Part shown: piece by piece, positions 1 through 6,321 of the stretch
Position numbering within the stretch: position 1 is the first letter of the stretch
How the letters are laid out: each line of letters opens with the position of its first letter
Source of the DNA: Eubacterium sp. CAG:252
Lineage (GTDB): Bacteria; Bacillota; Clostridia; Lachnospirales; Lachnospiraceae
NCBI GenBank assembly: GCA_000436535.1
Contig: FR886302.1
Coordinates: 4,688 to 17,153 of the forward strand
Reading direction: 5' to 3'
DNA length: 12,466 nt
Program-made: the position numbers and the translations under genes
The notes under the pieces: model-generated
What the model saw: the letters and a program-made list of their open reading frames with translations, nothing else
Told to the model about the DNA's origin: nothing
Database searches by the model: none

Positions 1-377
1 CCACTTCCATCTGCATTTTCATGGTGATAAAGAATAACATTGGTAACATCAGTATTAAATGGAAGCTCTTTTATATTCTGCTCACCAAGTATGCAATGCT
101 GTCCTACCTGTGGAAGCTGCTTCTGTTTACCATGTATATCTATATAGTTATTATGCAGTTCTTCTTTGATATATTGTGTGAGTGCATTGTCGTGCATAAG
201 TGCACAAGCTGCCAGATCCTGCAGGCTTTCATCATTAATCCCCATATTCATTGCAATACACACACTCATATATGCAACTCGTTTAGAGTGTTTATTAGTT
301 GAGTGTACAAGCTCTGCTTCTACGCAGTCAAGTGCATACGAACATGCACCTATTAATCCTAAGATGTCTAAATACAT
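1..377 (-). CDS. HD-GYP domain protein, N-terminal part, cut by left edge
   Basis: The reverse strand is open from an ATG at 375-377 to the left edge (125 codons plus two bases). GGAG at 384-387 lies 6-7 nt before the ATG, so this start is well supported. The protein shows the HD-GYP pattern in order: HSKRV (His30), LMHD (His62-Asp63), a later His94 followed by GEQNIKEL, and HHENADGSG at residues 118 onward, running into the edge where the YP of the motif would follow. HD-GYP proteins hydrolyse cyclic di-GMP or related cyclic dinucleotides using a metal centre. Oddity: the usual HDIGK reads HDNAL, so the conserved Gly and Lys are replaced and activity may be altered or lost. The domain begins almost at the N-terminus, with no room for a sensor domain before it. 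It diverges from the prepilin-like gene. Family call is confident; activity and signal are not known. Confidence 0.82.
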   Translation of the reverse strand, partial: MYLDILGLIGACSYALDCVEAELVHSTNKHSKRVAYMSVCIAMNMGINDESLQDLAACALMHDNALTQYIKEELHNNYIDIHGKQKQLPQVGQHCILGEQNIKELPFNTDVTNVILYHHENADGS

Positions 378-417
378 TAAAATCTCCATTTCTATTAAAA
401 TTCATTTTATATTACTA

Positions 418-468
418 TGATACCAGGAATTGTGGGAGTGCGTAGCAAGGAACAATCCGTAGGTATCA
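418..468 (-). promoter_or_regulatory. Long hairpin in the HD-GYP gene leader
   Basis: TGATACC (418-424) pairs perfectly with GGTATCA (462-468). Inside, GGAATTGT pairs with ACAATCC allowing a one-base bulge, leaving an apical loop of about 18 nt. In the minus-strand transcript from the promoter at 493-498 this lies in the 5' leader, about 40 nt before the start codon. It does not end in a T-run, so it is not an obvious terminator. I do not recognise it as a known riboswitch, and in particular I do not see a cyclic-di-GMP riboswitch core. Confidence 0.5.
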
Positions 469-492
469 AAGTCGAGGGCTTTTAATACACAT

Positions 493-498
493 ATTATA
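493..498 (-). promoter_or_regulatory. Extended -10 promoter for the HD-GYP gene
   Basis: On the minus strand the sequence reads TGCTATAAT, a TGn-extended -10 with a perfect TATAAT at 493-498. The expected -35 position (about 516-521) reads TATAAA, a poor match, which the extended -10 may compensate. Predicted transcription start is near 486, giving a leader of about 110 nt. Confidence 0.5.
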
Positions 499-530
499 GC
501 ATATAAGCAAAAAATTTTATATTTATTTTA

Positions 531-559
531 TTGACTTATTATTATGTACAATTTATAAT
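531..559 (+). promoter_or_regulatory. Sigma-A promoter for the prepilin-like gene
   Basis: TTGACT (531-536) and TATAAT (554-559) are separated by exactly 17 bases and point toward the gene starting at 632. The predicted start near 566 gives a leader of about 65 nt that contains the second copy of the TCGAGGGCTTTT motif. Confidence 0.72.
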
Positions 560-631
560 CCCTTGCGATTAATTCGAGGGCTTTTGACCACGGCTTAATA
601 TATATACAAATATAAAAAAGGAGGATACTAT

Positions 632-1063
632 ATGATACATTTACGTAATTCTTTTGATAAACATAATAAAAATAATCACAATAAAGGTTTCTCATTAGTT
701 GAACTCATTATTGTTATTGCCATTATGGCTGTGCTCGTCGGTATACTAAGCCCTTCTTTAATTAAGCATATTCATAAAGCAAGAGTGGCCGCTGACTGGG
801 CTAATCTTCAGAATTATTTTAATGAAATCCAGGCTGATTATACCTTAACTGGCCAGTTCAATCCAGCAGTTCCTGATATTCACGAGGATAGGAACTATTA
901 TAGAAGAGAAATAAATTTCCTTGATGGCTCTAAAGCAAAACTGCAGGCCGGTTTTTATATGATTACAAAAGATATATATACAGGTGGTTATAATATAATT
1001 TATCACTGTGATAAACATGGAGAATGTTGTGCATTATCTCTTGGAACCGATGTTACTTCTTAA
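632..1063 (+). CDS. Type IV prepilin-like (pseudopilin) protein
   Basis: The 143-residue product has a type III (prepilin) signal: a polar, basic, Asn/Lys/His-rich leader of 19 residues ending in KG, then FSLVELIIVIAIMAVLVG. Prepilin peptidase would cut between Gly19 and Phe20, leaving Glu at position 5 of the mature chain followed by the hydrophobic helix used for membrane insertion and filament assembly. Mature length would be about 124 residues. The rest is a short globular domain with three Cys near the C-terminus (CDKHGECC), possibly disulfide-forming. AAGGAGG at 618-624 with 7-nt spacing supports the start. No other pilus gene (ATPase, platform protein, peptidase) lies in the window, so it is an orphan here. 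Whether it builds a pilus, a DNA-uptake pseudopilus or a secretion pseudopilus cannot be told. Confidence 0.85.
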   Translation: MIHLRNSFDKHNKNNHNKGFSLVELIIVIAIMAVLVGILSPSLIKHIHKARVAADWANLQNYFNEIQADYTLTGQFNPAVPDIHEDRNYYRREINFLDGSKAKLQAGFYMITKDIYTGGYNIIYHCDKHGECCALSLGTDVTS

Positions 1064-1087
1064 ACTAAAAAAATAAATATTTATAAT

Positions 1088-1133
1088 AAAATGAGGTTGT
1101 AATTCAGGTAGAAACCTGTTACAACCTCATTTT
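1088..1133. terminator. Bidirectional terminator between prepilin gene and rplS
   Basis: A perfect 15-bp inverted repeat (AAAATGAGGTTGTAA at 1088-1102, its complement at 1119-1133) encloses a second small stem, CAGG/CCTG at 1105-1108 and 1115-1118. It begins 24 bases after the prepilin stop and lies 18 bases beyond the rplS stop. The stem ends in A/T bases, giving a T-run on either strand, so it can serve both convergent genes. Confidence 0.85.
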
Positions 1134-1151
1134 ATAATAGAATTATTATAA

Positions 1152-1499
1152 TTATCTAACTAATTCTTTAACCTTTGCAGCCTTACCTGTTCTCTGACGT
1201 AAGTAGAATAACTTAGCTCTTCTAGCCTTACCACGTCTGATAACTTCAACCTTCTCAACGATAGGTGAATGTAATGGCCATGTCTTTTCTACACCGATTC
1301 CGTTAGAAATCTTTCTAACTGTGAATGTAGCACGTACTCCAGTACCCTGCTTCTTTAAAACAGTTCCTTCAAATACCTGAATTCTTTCACGGTTTCCTTC
1401 CTTAATCTTAGCAGATACTCTAACAGTATCACCAACGTTGAATGCTGGTACTTCAGCCTTAAGCTGAGCATCTTCGATGTTCTTAATAATTGTATTCAT
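1152..1499 (-). CDS. rplS: 50S ribosomal protein L19
   Basis: The 115-residue length is the family norm. Recognisable L19 segments include FNVGDTVRV, the IQVFEGTVL strand, TFTVRKISNGIGVEKTWPLH, and a basic C-terminal RRGKARRAKLFYLR stretch. L19 sits at the 30S-50S interface of the ribosome and contributes to an intersubunit bridge. The ATG at 1497-1499 is preceded by AAGGAGG (1506-1512) at close spacing. The gene normally follows trmD in a rimM-trmD-rplS string. Here it follows rimM directly, after 121 bases that carry a promoter and a leader, so it can be expressed independently of rimM. It ends at the bidirectional terminator shared with the prepilin-like gene. Confidence 0.97.
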   Translation of the reverse strand: MNTIIKNIEDAQLKAEVPAFNVGDTVRVSAKIKEGNRERIQVFEGTVLKKQGTGVRATFTVRKISNGIGVEKTWPLHSPIVEKVEVIRRGKARRAKLFYLRQRTGKAAKVKELVR

Positions 1500-1570
1500 G
1501 TGTGACCTCCTTATTATTTCGACATTCTTAATGTGACCTGCACAACAGAGGACTGTCTCTTTTCACAACT
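1500..1570 (-). promoter_or_regulatory. Possible L19 autoregulatory leader
   Basis: The roughly 70-nt leader between the rplS promoter and its ribosome binding site can fold into a bulged hairpin (GA + CCT pairing with AGG + TC, about 1528-1550) and a small ACATT/AATGT hairpin next to it. An L19 leader RNA is known upstream of rplS in low-GC Gram-positives, where L19 is thought to control its own synthesis. I base this call on location and foldability, not on a checked match to the family model. Confidence 0.35.
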
Positions 1571-1575
1571 TGATA

Positions 1576-1604
1576 AGAATAACATATACTTACAAAATAT
1601 GCAA
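1576..1604 (-). promoter_or_regulatory. Promoter for rplS
   Basis: On the minus strand TTGCAT (1599-1604) and TATTCT (1576-1581) are separated by 17 bases, lying just after the rimM stop codon. The predicted start near 1569 gives rplS a leader of about 70 nt. Confidence 0.5.
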
Positions 1605-1620
1605 GTACTATTTTCATAAA

Positions 1621-2142
1621 CTAATTATTAATATCCAGCAGCCCTTTTAATACATGAACCGTAACAGTCCCTTTATCAAGGTCATGTGCAAGTATACAAT
1701 CATCAATAACCGGAAGATAATATACCTTACCATTGTCGGCAGTTACTTCATACACATTGTTAGCACCTGTTTCTATAACATCTGTAAGCTTTCCAAGAAT
1801 TTCACCCTCATCTGTTATAACACTAAGACCAATAAGGTCACATATGAAATATTCACCCGGCTCACACTTAACAGCATTATCTCTTGTTACAAGCAGGTCA
1901 CACTTTGTATATATTTCAATGTCATTAATGTTGTCGAATTCCTTAAATTTTAATATAACATACTGCTTGAAAAACTTAACAGACTGCACTGTAACATTGA
2001 CATTGCCTCTTCTTCCCGCTATTACACATCCCTTTAACTTCTTAAATCTTGCCGGGTCGTCTGTTGTAGGAAATACCTTAACTTCTCCTCTTATACCATG
2101 TGTGGATGTTATTACACCAACTCTTAACATATCTTCATTCAT
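1621..2142 (-). CDS. rimM: Ribosome maturation factor RimM
   Basis: RimM binds ribosomal protein S19 and helps mature the 30S head and process 16S rRNA. The product has the N-terminal barrel (LRVGVITSTHGIRGEVKVFP, with DDPARF after it) and a C-terminal PRC-barrel (GEYFICDLIGLSV, GANNVYEV, YYLPVIDDCI). I choose the ATG at 2140-2142, giving 173 residues (MNEDMLRVG), because GGAG at 2150-2153 sits 7 nt before it. A longer reading from 2172 adds ten residues without a ribosome binding site or family similarity. Its usual neighbours are altered: upstream is the SbcC-like gene rather than khpA, and downstream is rplS rather than trmD. A repeat element lies between it and the upstream gene. Confidence 0.95.
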   Translation of the reverse strand: MNEDMLRVGVITSTHGIRGEVKVFPTTDDPARFKKLKGCVIAGRRGNVNVTVQSVKFFKQYVILKFKEFDNINDIEIYTKCDLLVTRDNAVKCEPGEYFICDLIGLSVITDEGEILGKLTDVIETGANNVYEVTADNGKVYYLPVIDDCILAHDLDKGTVTVHVLKGLLDINN

Positions 2143-2184
2143 ACTTATTCTCCTTTTATTACAATAACTCACCTATATTACTTT

Positions 2185-2265
2185 GTTACTATTCAAATTT
2201 TATATAACGGATACACCACATCGAAGAAATGCGCAGTTTTTTCAAAATCTACTCTGAATAGTAAC
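2185..2265. repeat. 81-bp intergenic element with 11-bp terminal inverted repeats
   Basis: GTTACTATTCA (2185-2195) and TGAATAGTAAC (2255-2265) are perfect inverted repeats enclosing 59 bases. The element fills most of the gap between the SbcC-like gene and rimM. Its left 41 bases align without gaps to 8491-8531 at 30 of 41 positions. Read on the minus strand this shared part includes TTCGAT-17 bases-TAAAAT, a possible weak promoter toward rimM. I see no clear target-site duplication. A miniature mobile element or a repeated promoter/processing element are both possible. Confidence 0.55.
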
Positions 2266-2298
2266 TTTATTAGCTTTAAACCAGACGATAATTGATTA

Positions 2299-4803
2299 TT
2301 AATTTACCATTCTGCTCCTATGACACGTAAAATATAATATCTGATAATCCTCCGACAGTGTTTCTATAAGCATTTTAGCACCATTTATAATATTATCATC
2401 CATATTAACAAATGGGTCATCCATAATTATAAACGGAAAATCATCCTTATACATTGCATTAATAAATGCGAGCCTTAAACATAAACCAGCTATATCCTTA
2501 GAACCCGAACTAAAGAAACGCAGCTCTCTTTCCTGTCCATACTCATTTTTAAGCAGCTTATTGTTAATATCCAGGCTATATGCACTATGGACTTCTGCGC
2601 CTTTATTACATATATCTATATACTCATTAAACTTATTATTCACAGGTACCTGATACTTACACGAAAATGATATTCTTGCCTTTATCAGATATTCTCTTGC
2701 AAGCTTAAGATTATTATAATTATTTAAACGTGCCTCATAGTCCTCCTGCAATTCCGAAAGCTCATTCTTTCTATCAGAAAGTTCGTCAAGTCTGTCCTGA
2801 TATGCAGTGAGGCGTGATGTATAGTCTGCTATATCTGCGTTACACTGCTCTGTCTGTTCCATTATATCATCAAGCTGCCCATTAAGTACAGACATATTCT
2901 GGTTTTGCTTAACATCATCTCCTAACGCCTGCTCATACAGCATATGAATATCCTTATGTTCATTTTCAAATGTATTTAATATGTCATAAGCATCATCATA
3001 TTCTTTCCTTATATGTCCGATTATTTCAATATTCTGCTTCATTTTATAAAGGCAGTTATTACATTCTTTTATAAGAAGCATTATATCAAGGTCATCACTT
3101 TTGTCGCTTAACATATAACTAAGCTGTGGTGAGACATATTCATTGAATTTACTTATAAATGTACATATATTAGTGACATATGTATTAATATCCGAATTTT
3201 TATACTGTATTGCATAATTATGCTGCTGCTCCACAAGCCTGTCATATTCGCACAGCTTATTATCTATGGTTGAAAGTGTATACACTATATCATCACCGAA
3301 TTCTATATTGTGAGCCTTAAGCCAGTTACTTACATCTGAATACTGCTTTTTATAACTGCCCTTTAATCTGTTGATATTCCTACGCATAGCTTCAAGTTTT
3401 TCTGTATCTATGTAAGGTTCTGTCATATAAACGTTATTACGTTCTCTTTTATTATCTGTCCTTCCATACTGTCTGCTATTCTGCTTTAAAGAATAAAGAA
3501 CACCTGCACTTATAAATACAATGCCAAACAGTATTAAAACAGCCTTTAAAAGCATACTTCCACCTGATAATGTACCACCTGCCACAAGACATATCACACC
3601 TGCTAAAGCTGCCAGCAGTCCTAATGATAAATGTGTACGGCTTTTCTTATTTTTCTGTTTTCTATGTACATTATAATTATCAGGACGGTTTACATCCCTG
3701 TTCTGTCTGTACTGGTTCTCATACTCATTTGCCCTTGATATTTCACTTTGTATTTTGGACTTTAACGTATCCAGCCTTTTAATATTATCTATCTGCTGCT
3801 TTATCTCATCATGCGAATAGTCCGCTACCTCTTCTTTAAGCTCACGCAGCCTGTCATATTGTGTGCGGTTAAGCTCCAGCGCCTTCAATCTGCTATATGT
3901 ATCAAGAACTCTGTCAGCATACTGCATATTAACACTGACTTCCCTTGCAGAAGGAAGCCCGCCCACAGCCTCAAGCTTTTCCTCATATGCCTGCTTCTTT
4001 TCTTCAAGCTGTCTGCTGTATATGTCATACTGCTTTAAAATGCCCTGCATATCATTATAACTGCCTGCCTTATCAAGCTGTTCTTTAATATGCTTTTTTT
4101 CTTTTGCAAGCATCTGCACATTCTTTTCTTTACCACTTATATAAGCCAGTGTCGCATCAATACTTTCTTCTAACACTGACATTTCCTTTAATTCAGCCTG
4201 TATCGCAGCTATCTTTTCCTTCTGCTTATAAAGCTCCCCTGTTTTTCTTGCAGGGCTTAATGCATTAAGCCTGTCATCCATATTTTTAATAACCTTATTA
4301 AAGTTATTTACATCATCCGTATCTGAATGTTCATCGCCAAGAAGTGCTTCTATATCTCCTGTACTCTCAGTTGTACAGTTGTTTTCATATATGCATAATG
4401 TCTTTTTAAATGTATCACTATCAATTTTAAAAAGTTCATATCCGGTATTTGAACTATAATCATCCGACTTTAATCTTGTTCTGTAGTCAATTAGTCTGAA
4501 TGTATCATCTTTATCCTTATTTTCAAATGTTCTATATATAGTGTAACATTTATTATCAGCCATAAATGTTATATTACCGCCATATACACCGCCATTCCAC
4601 GGCTTATAGCGCTTCTTCTCATTTTCGTAAAAATCCCTCTTAGCAGAATTATCGAACCCATAAAACATAACCTTGATAAATGCTGTCAGCGTACTCTTGC
4701 CCCAGCCATTATCCCTGACAAACTGATTAAGTCCATCGTTAAAGTCAAGGTCAAAGTTATTAAACTTACCGAAATTATCTATATGCAGACTTACTAACTT
4801 CAT
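2299..4803 (-). CDS. SbcC/Rad50-like ATPase with membrane helices (YhaN-type)
   Basis: This 834-residue protein is the ATPase partner of the preceding nuclease. The N-terminus (MKLVSLHIDNFGKF) and a P-loop at residues 33-38 (GWGKST) start a split ABC-type ATPase. The C-terminal half has a signature-like SSGSKD (765-770), Walker B FIIMDDP (about 791-797) and a terminal His switch region (FTCHRSR). Between them lie two long coiled-coil stretches (about 195-380 and 450-740). At the apex, where Rad50/SbcC carry a zinc hook, there is instead a basic linker and two hydrophobic helices (about 391-410 and 417-438), as reported for YhaN-type proteins, so the protein is probably membrane-tethered. The first P-loop Gly of the textbook motif is Arg30. 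Its ATG overlaps the nuclease stop by four bases (ATGA), with GGAGAGG upstream. Role, by family inference, is DNA end processing or repair. Confidence 0.85.
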   Translation of the reverse strand: MKLVSLHIDNFGKFNNFDLDFNDGLNQFVRDNGWGKSTLTAFIKVMFYGFDNSAKRDFYENEKKRYKPWNGGVYGGNITFMADNKCYTIYRTFENKDKDDTFRLIDYRTRLKSDDYSSNTGYELFKIDSDTFKKTLCIYENNCTTESTGDIEALLGDEHSDTDDVNNFNKVIKNMDDRLNALSPARKTGELYKQKEKIAAIQAELKEMSVLEESIDATLAYISGKEKNVQMLAKEKKHIKEQLDKAGSYNDMQGILKQYDIYSRQLEEKKQAYEEKLEAVGGLPSAREVSVNMQYADRVLDTYSRLKALELNRTQYDRLRELKEEVADYSHDEIKQQIDNIKRLDTLKSKIQSEISRANEYENQYRQNRDVNRPDNYNVHRKQKNKKSRTHLSLGLLAALAGVICLVAGGTLSGGSMLLKAVLILFGIVFISAGVLYSLKQNSRQYGRTDNKRERNNVYMTEPYIDTEKLEAMRRNINRLKGSYKKQYSDVSNWLKAHNIEFGDDIVYTLSTIDNKLCEYDRLVEQQHNYAIQYKNSDINTYVTNICTFISKFNEYVSPQLSYMLSDKSDDLDIMLLIKECNNCLYKMKQNIEIIGHIRKEYDDAYDILNTFENEHKDIHMLYEQALGDDVKQNQNMSVLNGQLDDIMEQTEQCNADIADYTSRLTAYQDRLDELSDRKNELSELQEDYEARLNNYNNLKLAREYLIKARISFSCKYQVPVNNKFNEYIDICNKGAEVHSAYSLDINNKLLKNEYGQERELRFFSSGSKDIAGLCLRLAFINAMYKDDFPFIIMDDPFVNMDDNIINGAKMLIETLSEDYQILYFTCHRSRMVN

Positions 4804-5909
4804 ATATAATCCTCTCCTGCAAGCGCATTTATACCAATACTTATAACAGCGGCTTTCGTATCTTCATCTATAATATCATCAGCCTTTACAAGCCGCACAA
4901 ATTCCCCCTTTATGGAACTGTCATTCATAAAACTGTCATAATCTATCCTGATACCCGAATGGTCGTACAGCTTAAAATAATAATATTCATCATGGAACAT
5001 CATCGTAATATAATCAATATTCTTTTCGCAGTTGACATCCGTATTACCTGCAAGCACAACCTTAATCATGCTTGAACTGCTATAATTCTTCGTATCAAGA
5101 ACTATGCGGATATTATTGACTATTTCCGATGAATTCATACACTCTGATATATCGACTTCAACCTCATACAGACACCTTGATGCTATTGGAATTAATTCAT
5201 GGCTTACAAGCCTGTTATCTTTTACATCAAGAACAACAAAGCCATGCTCACCGCACTCATCAAAGCCCCTTCCCTCAAGACATCCGGAATAACAATATAT
5301 ACCCCGCGCATCCAGAGTTTCCTTCTTATAAGAATGTATATGCCCAAGTGCAAGATAGTCTATCCCTTTATTCCTAAGAAATCTTAAAGATATATTTTCA
5401 TACTTATCACTGCTTCTTATATCTGCCTCCTGACCATGAAGCATAACTATGTTAAAGCAGTTATTGTCAAGCACTAAAGAATTGTATATAAGGTCTGAAT
5501 TATCAGAAGTAAGCTCTACTCCGCTTATAACTATTCTGTTCCCATCCCTATCAGGTTCAAGCTTATAGTTAGTCCATTCTCTACCAAAAAGTCTTATATT
5601 CTCTGGAATCTTATCCATCCCCATAAACAGACTTTCCGCATCATGATTGCCTTTCAGATAATAAAATGTTATGTCAGGATTATTCGTAACTGCTGATATA
5701 AAAACATTACGTGCAGTCGCTGATATATTTTTCTTATCATACAGGTCACCCGCTATAAGAATTATATGTATATCATTATTCTTTGCATAAGTAACCATTC
5801 TTTCAAATGTTGCAAGAAGCTCTGCTTTTCTCTCATTTGCCTTTTCTTTAGTCAGATTGCTTGTCATATTGGAATCAAGATGCAGGTCTGCACAATGTAT
5901 TATCTTCAT
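4800..5909 (-). CDS. Mre11/SbcD-like metallophosphoesterase (YhaO-type)
   Basis: The 369-residue protein carries all metal-binding motifs of the Mre11/SbcD calcineurin-like phosphoesterases: DLHLD (residues 8-12), GDLYD (54-58), GNHD (87-90), LHGQ (157-160) and GHIH (189-192), followed by the SGCLEGRGFDECG loop typical of YhaO-like members. Such enzymes are Mn-dependent DNA exo/endonucleases that act with a Rad50/SbcC-type ATPase; the next gene, overlapping by four bases, encodes that partner. The C-terminal 130 residues are more divergent and probably form the capping and ATPase-binding part. The ATG at 5907-5909 has GGAG at 5922-5925 (a rather long gap) and a closer AAGAAGG, so either may be used. 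It is separated from khpA by a terminator and a small insertion. Substrate is inferred from family only. Confidence 0.9.
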   Translation of the reverse strand: MKIIHCADLHLDSNMTSNLTKEKANERKAELLATFERMVTYAKNNDIHIILIAGDLYDKKNISATARNVFISAVTNNPDITFYYLKGNHDAESLFMGMDKIPENIRLFGREWTNYKLEPDRDGNRIVISGVELTSDNSDLIYNSLVLDNNCFNIVMLHGQEADIRSSDKYENISLRFLRNKGIDYLALGHIHSYKKETLDARGIYCYSGCLEGRGFDECGEHGFVVLDVKDNRLVSHELIPIASRCLYEVEVDISECMNSSEIVNNIRIVLDTKNYSSSSMIKVVLAGNTDVNCEKNIDYITMMFHDEYYYFKLYDHSGIRIDYDSFMNDSSIKGEFVRLVKADDIIDEDTKAAVISIGINALAGEDYI

Positions 5910-5950
5910 AACCTTCTTACACTCCTATAATTCTTAAAATACTAACTTGC

Positions 5951-6001
5951 ATAAAATTGGTTCTAAACCTTACCCCACCCTTGACAAAGAACCATAAAAT
6001 T
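5951..6001. mobile_element. 35-bp inverted-repeat insertion with 8-bp target duplication
   Basis: The perfect direct repeat ATAAAATT (5951-5958 and 5994-6001) flanks a 35-bp segment beginning GGTTCT (5959-5964) and ending in its complement AGAACC (5988-5993). This has the anatomy of a transposition event. Eight-base duplications and ends starting with GG are features of the ISL3 insertion-sequence family, and the minus-strand end GGTTCTTTGTCAAGGGTGG resembles ISL3-type ends as I remember them. No transposase is present, so this would be an internally collapsed or miniature element. Confidence 0.5.
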
Positions 6002-6020
6002 AACAAGAGTTGTTATATAA

Positions 6021-6060
6021 CAAAAATGAGCCACCATACTTAAAAAGTACAATGACTCAT
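6021..6060 (-). terminator. Terminator of the ylxM-ffh-rpsP-khpA operon
   Basis: On the minus strand a 16-bp stem (6045-6060 pairing with 6026-6041, four G-T wobbles, three-base loop) is followed by TTTTTG. It begins nine bases after the khpA stop codon. It separates the ribosomal/SRP operon from the nuclease pair. Confidence 0.85.
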
Positions 6061-6069
6061 AACAGTGCA

Positions 6070-6300
6070 TTAATTGTCTATCTCTACAATGACCTTTTTA
6101 TCGGTCTTCGATGCAGCTGCAGATACAACAGCTCTAATAGACTTTGCAATTCTTCCGGATTTACCGATCACCTTACCAATATCTGATGAAGCAACCTTTA
6201 AATTTACGACAATTGCTTTATCTTTCTGTGTTTCTGTTACTACAACCTCATCCGGATTATCAACTAGTGCTTTAGCGATAACTTCCACTAACTGTTTCAT
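6070..6300 (-). CDS. khpA: KH-domain RNA-binding protein KhpA
   Basis: The 76-residue protein is a single KH domain with the GKVIGKSGRIAKSIR loop (the GxxG is GKSG) and a C-terminal strand KKVIVEIDN. KhpA (YlqC in Bacillus) pairs with KhpB/EloR in several Firmicutes, and binds RNA with effects on cell elongation and division. The ATG at 6298-6300 has GGAGG in good position (6312-6316). It lies 21 bases downstream of rpsP, its usual place, and closes this operon at a strong hairpin terminator. In most relatives rimM would follow immediately; here the nuclease pair intervenes. Confidence 0.95.
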   Translation of the reverse strand: MKQLVEVIAKALVDNPDEVVVTETQKDKAIVVNLKVASSDIGKVIGKSGRIAKSIRAVVSAAASKTDKKVIVEIDN

Positions 6301-6321
6301 AGCTAAATACCTCCACTAGTC

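Larger units (their letters stand above)
378..631. other. Divergent intergenic regulatory region
   Basis: These 254 bases separate the minus-strand HD-GYP gene from the plus-strand prepilin-like gene. I see no gene here. The region holds an extended -10 promoter for the left gene, a consensus-like promoter for the right gene, a long hairpin at 418-468, and the 12-mer TCGAGGGCTTTT at 472-483 and 574-585. The two 12-mers have the same orientation on the plus strand, so they are opposite relative to the two genes. Confidence 0.7.

Noticed and set aside
21..420. Two plus-strand reading frames of 93 and 84 codons at the left end
   Set aside because: They lie antisense to the HD-GYP frame, have no convincing ribosome binding site and no recognisable domain; the minus-strand protein explains the sequence.
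1654..2167. Plus-strand reading frames across rimM (99 and 144 codons)
   Set aside because: Antisense shadows of a clearly conserved rimM; low-complexity hydrophobic or Ser/Leu-rich translations.
5965..5987. G-rich stretch (GGGTGGGGTAAGG on the minus strand) as a G-quadruplex
   Set aside because: Only two runs of three or more G are present, fewer than the four needed for an intramolecular quadruplex; better explained as part of the small insertion.
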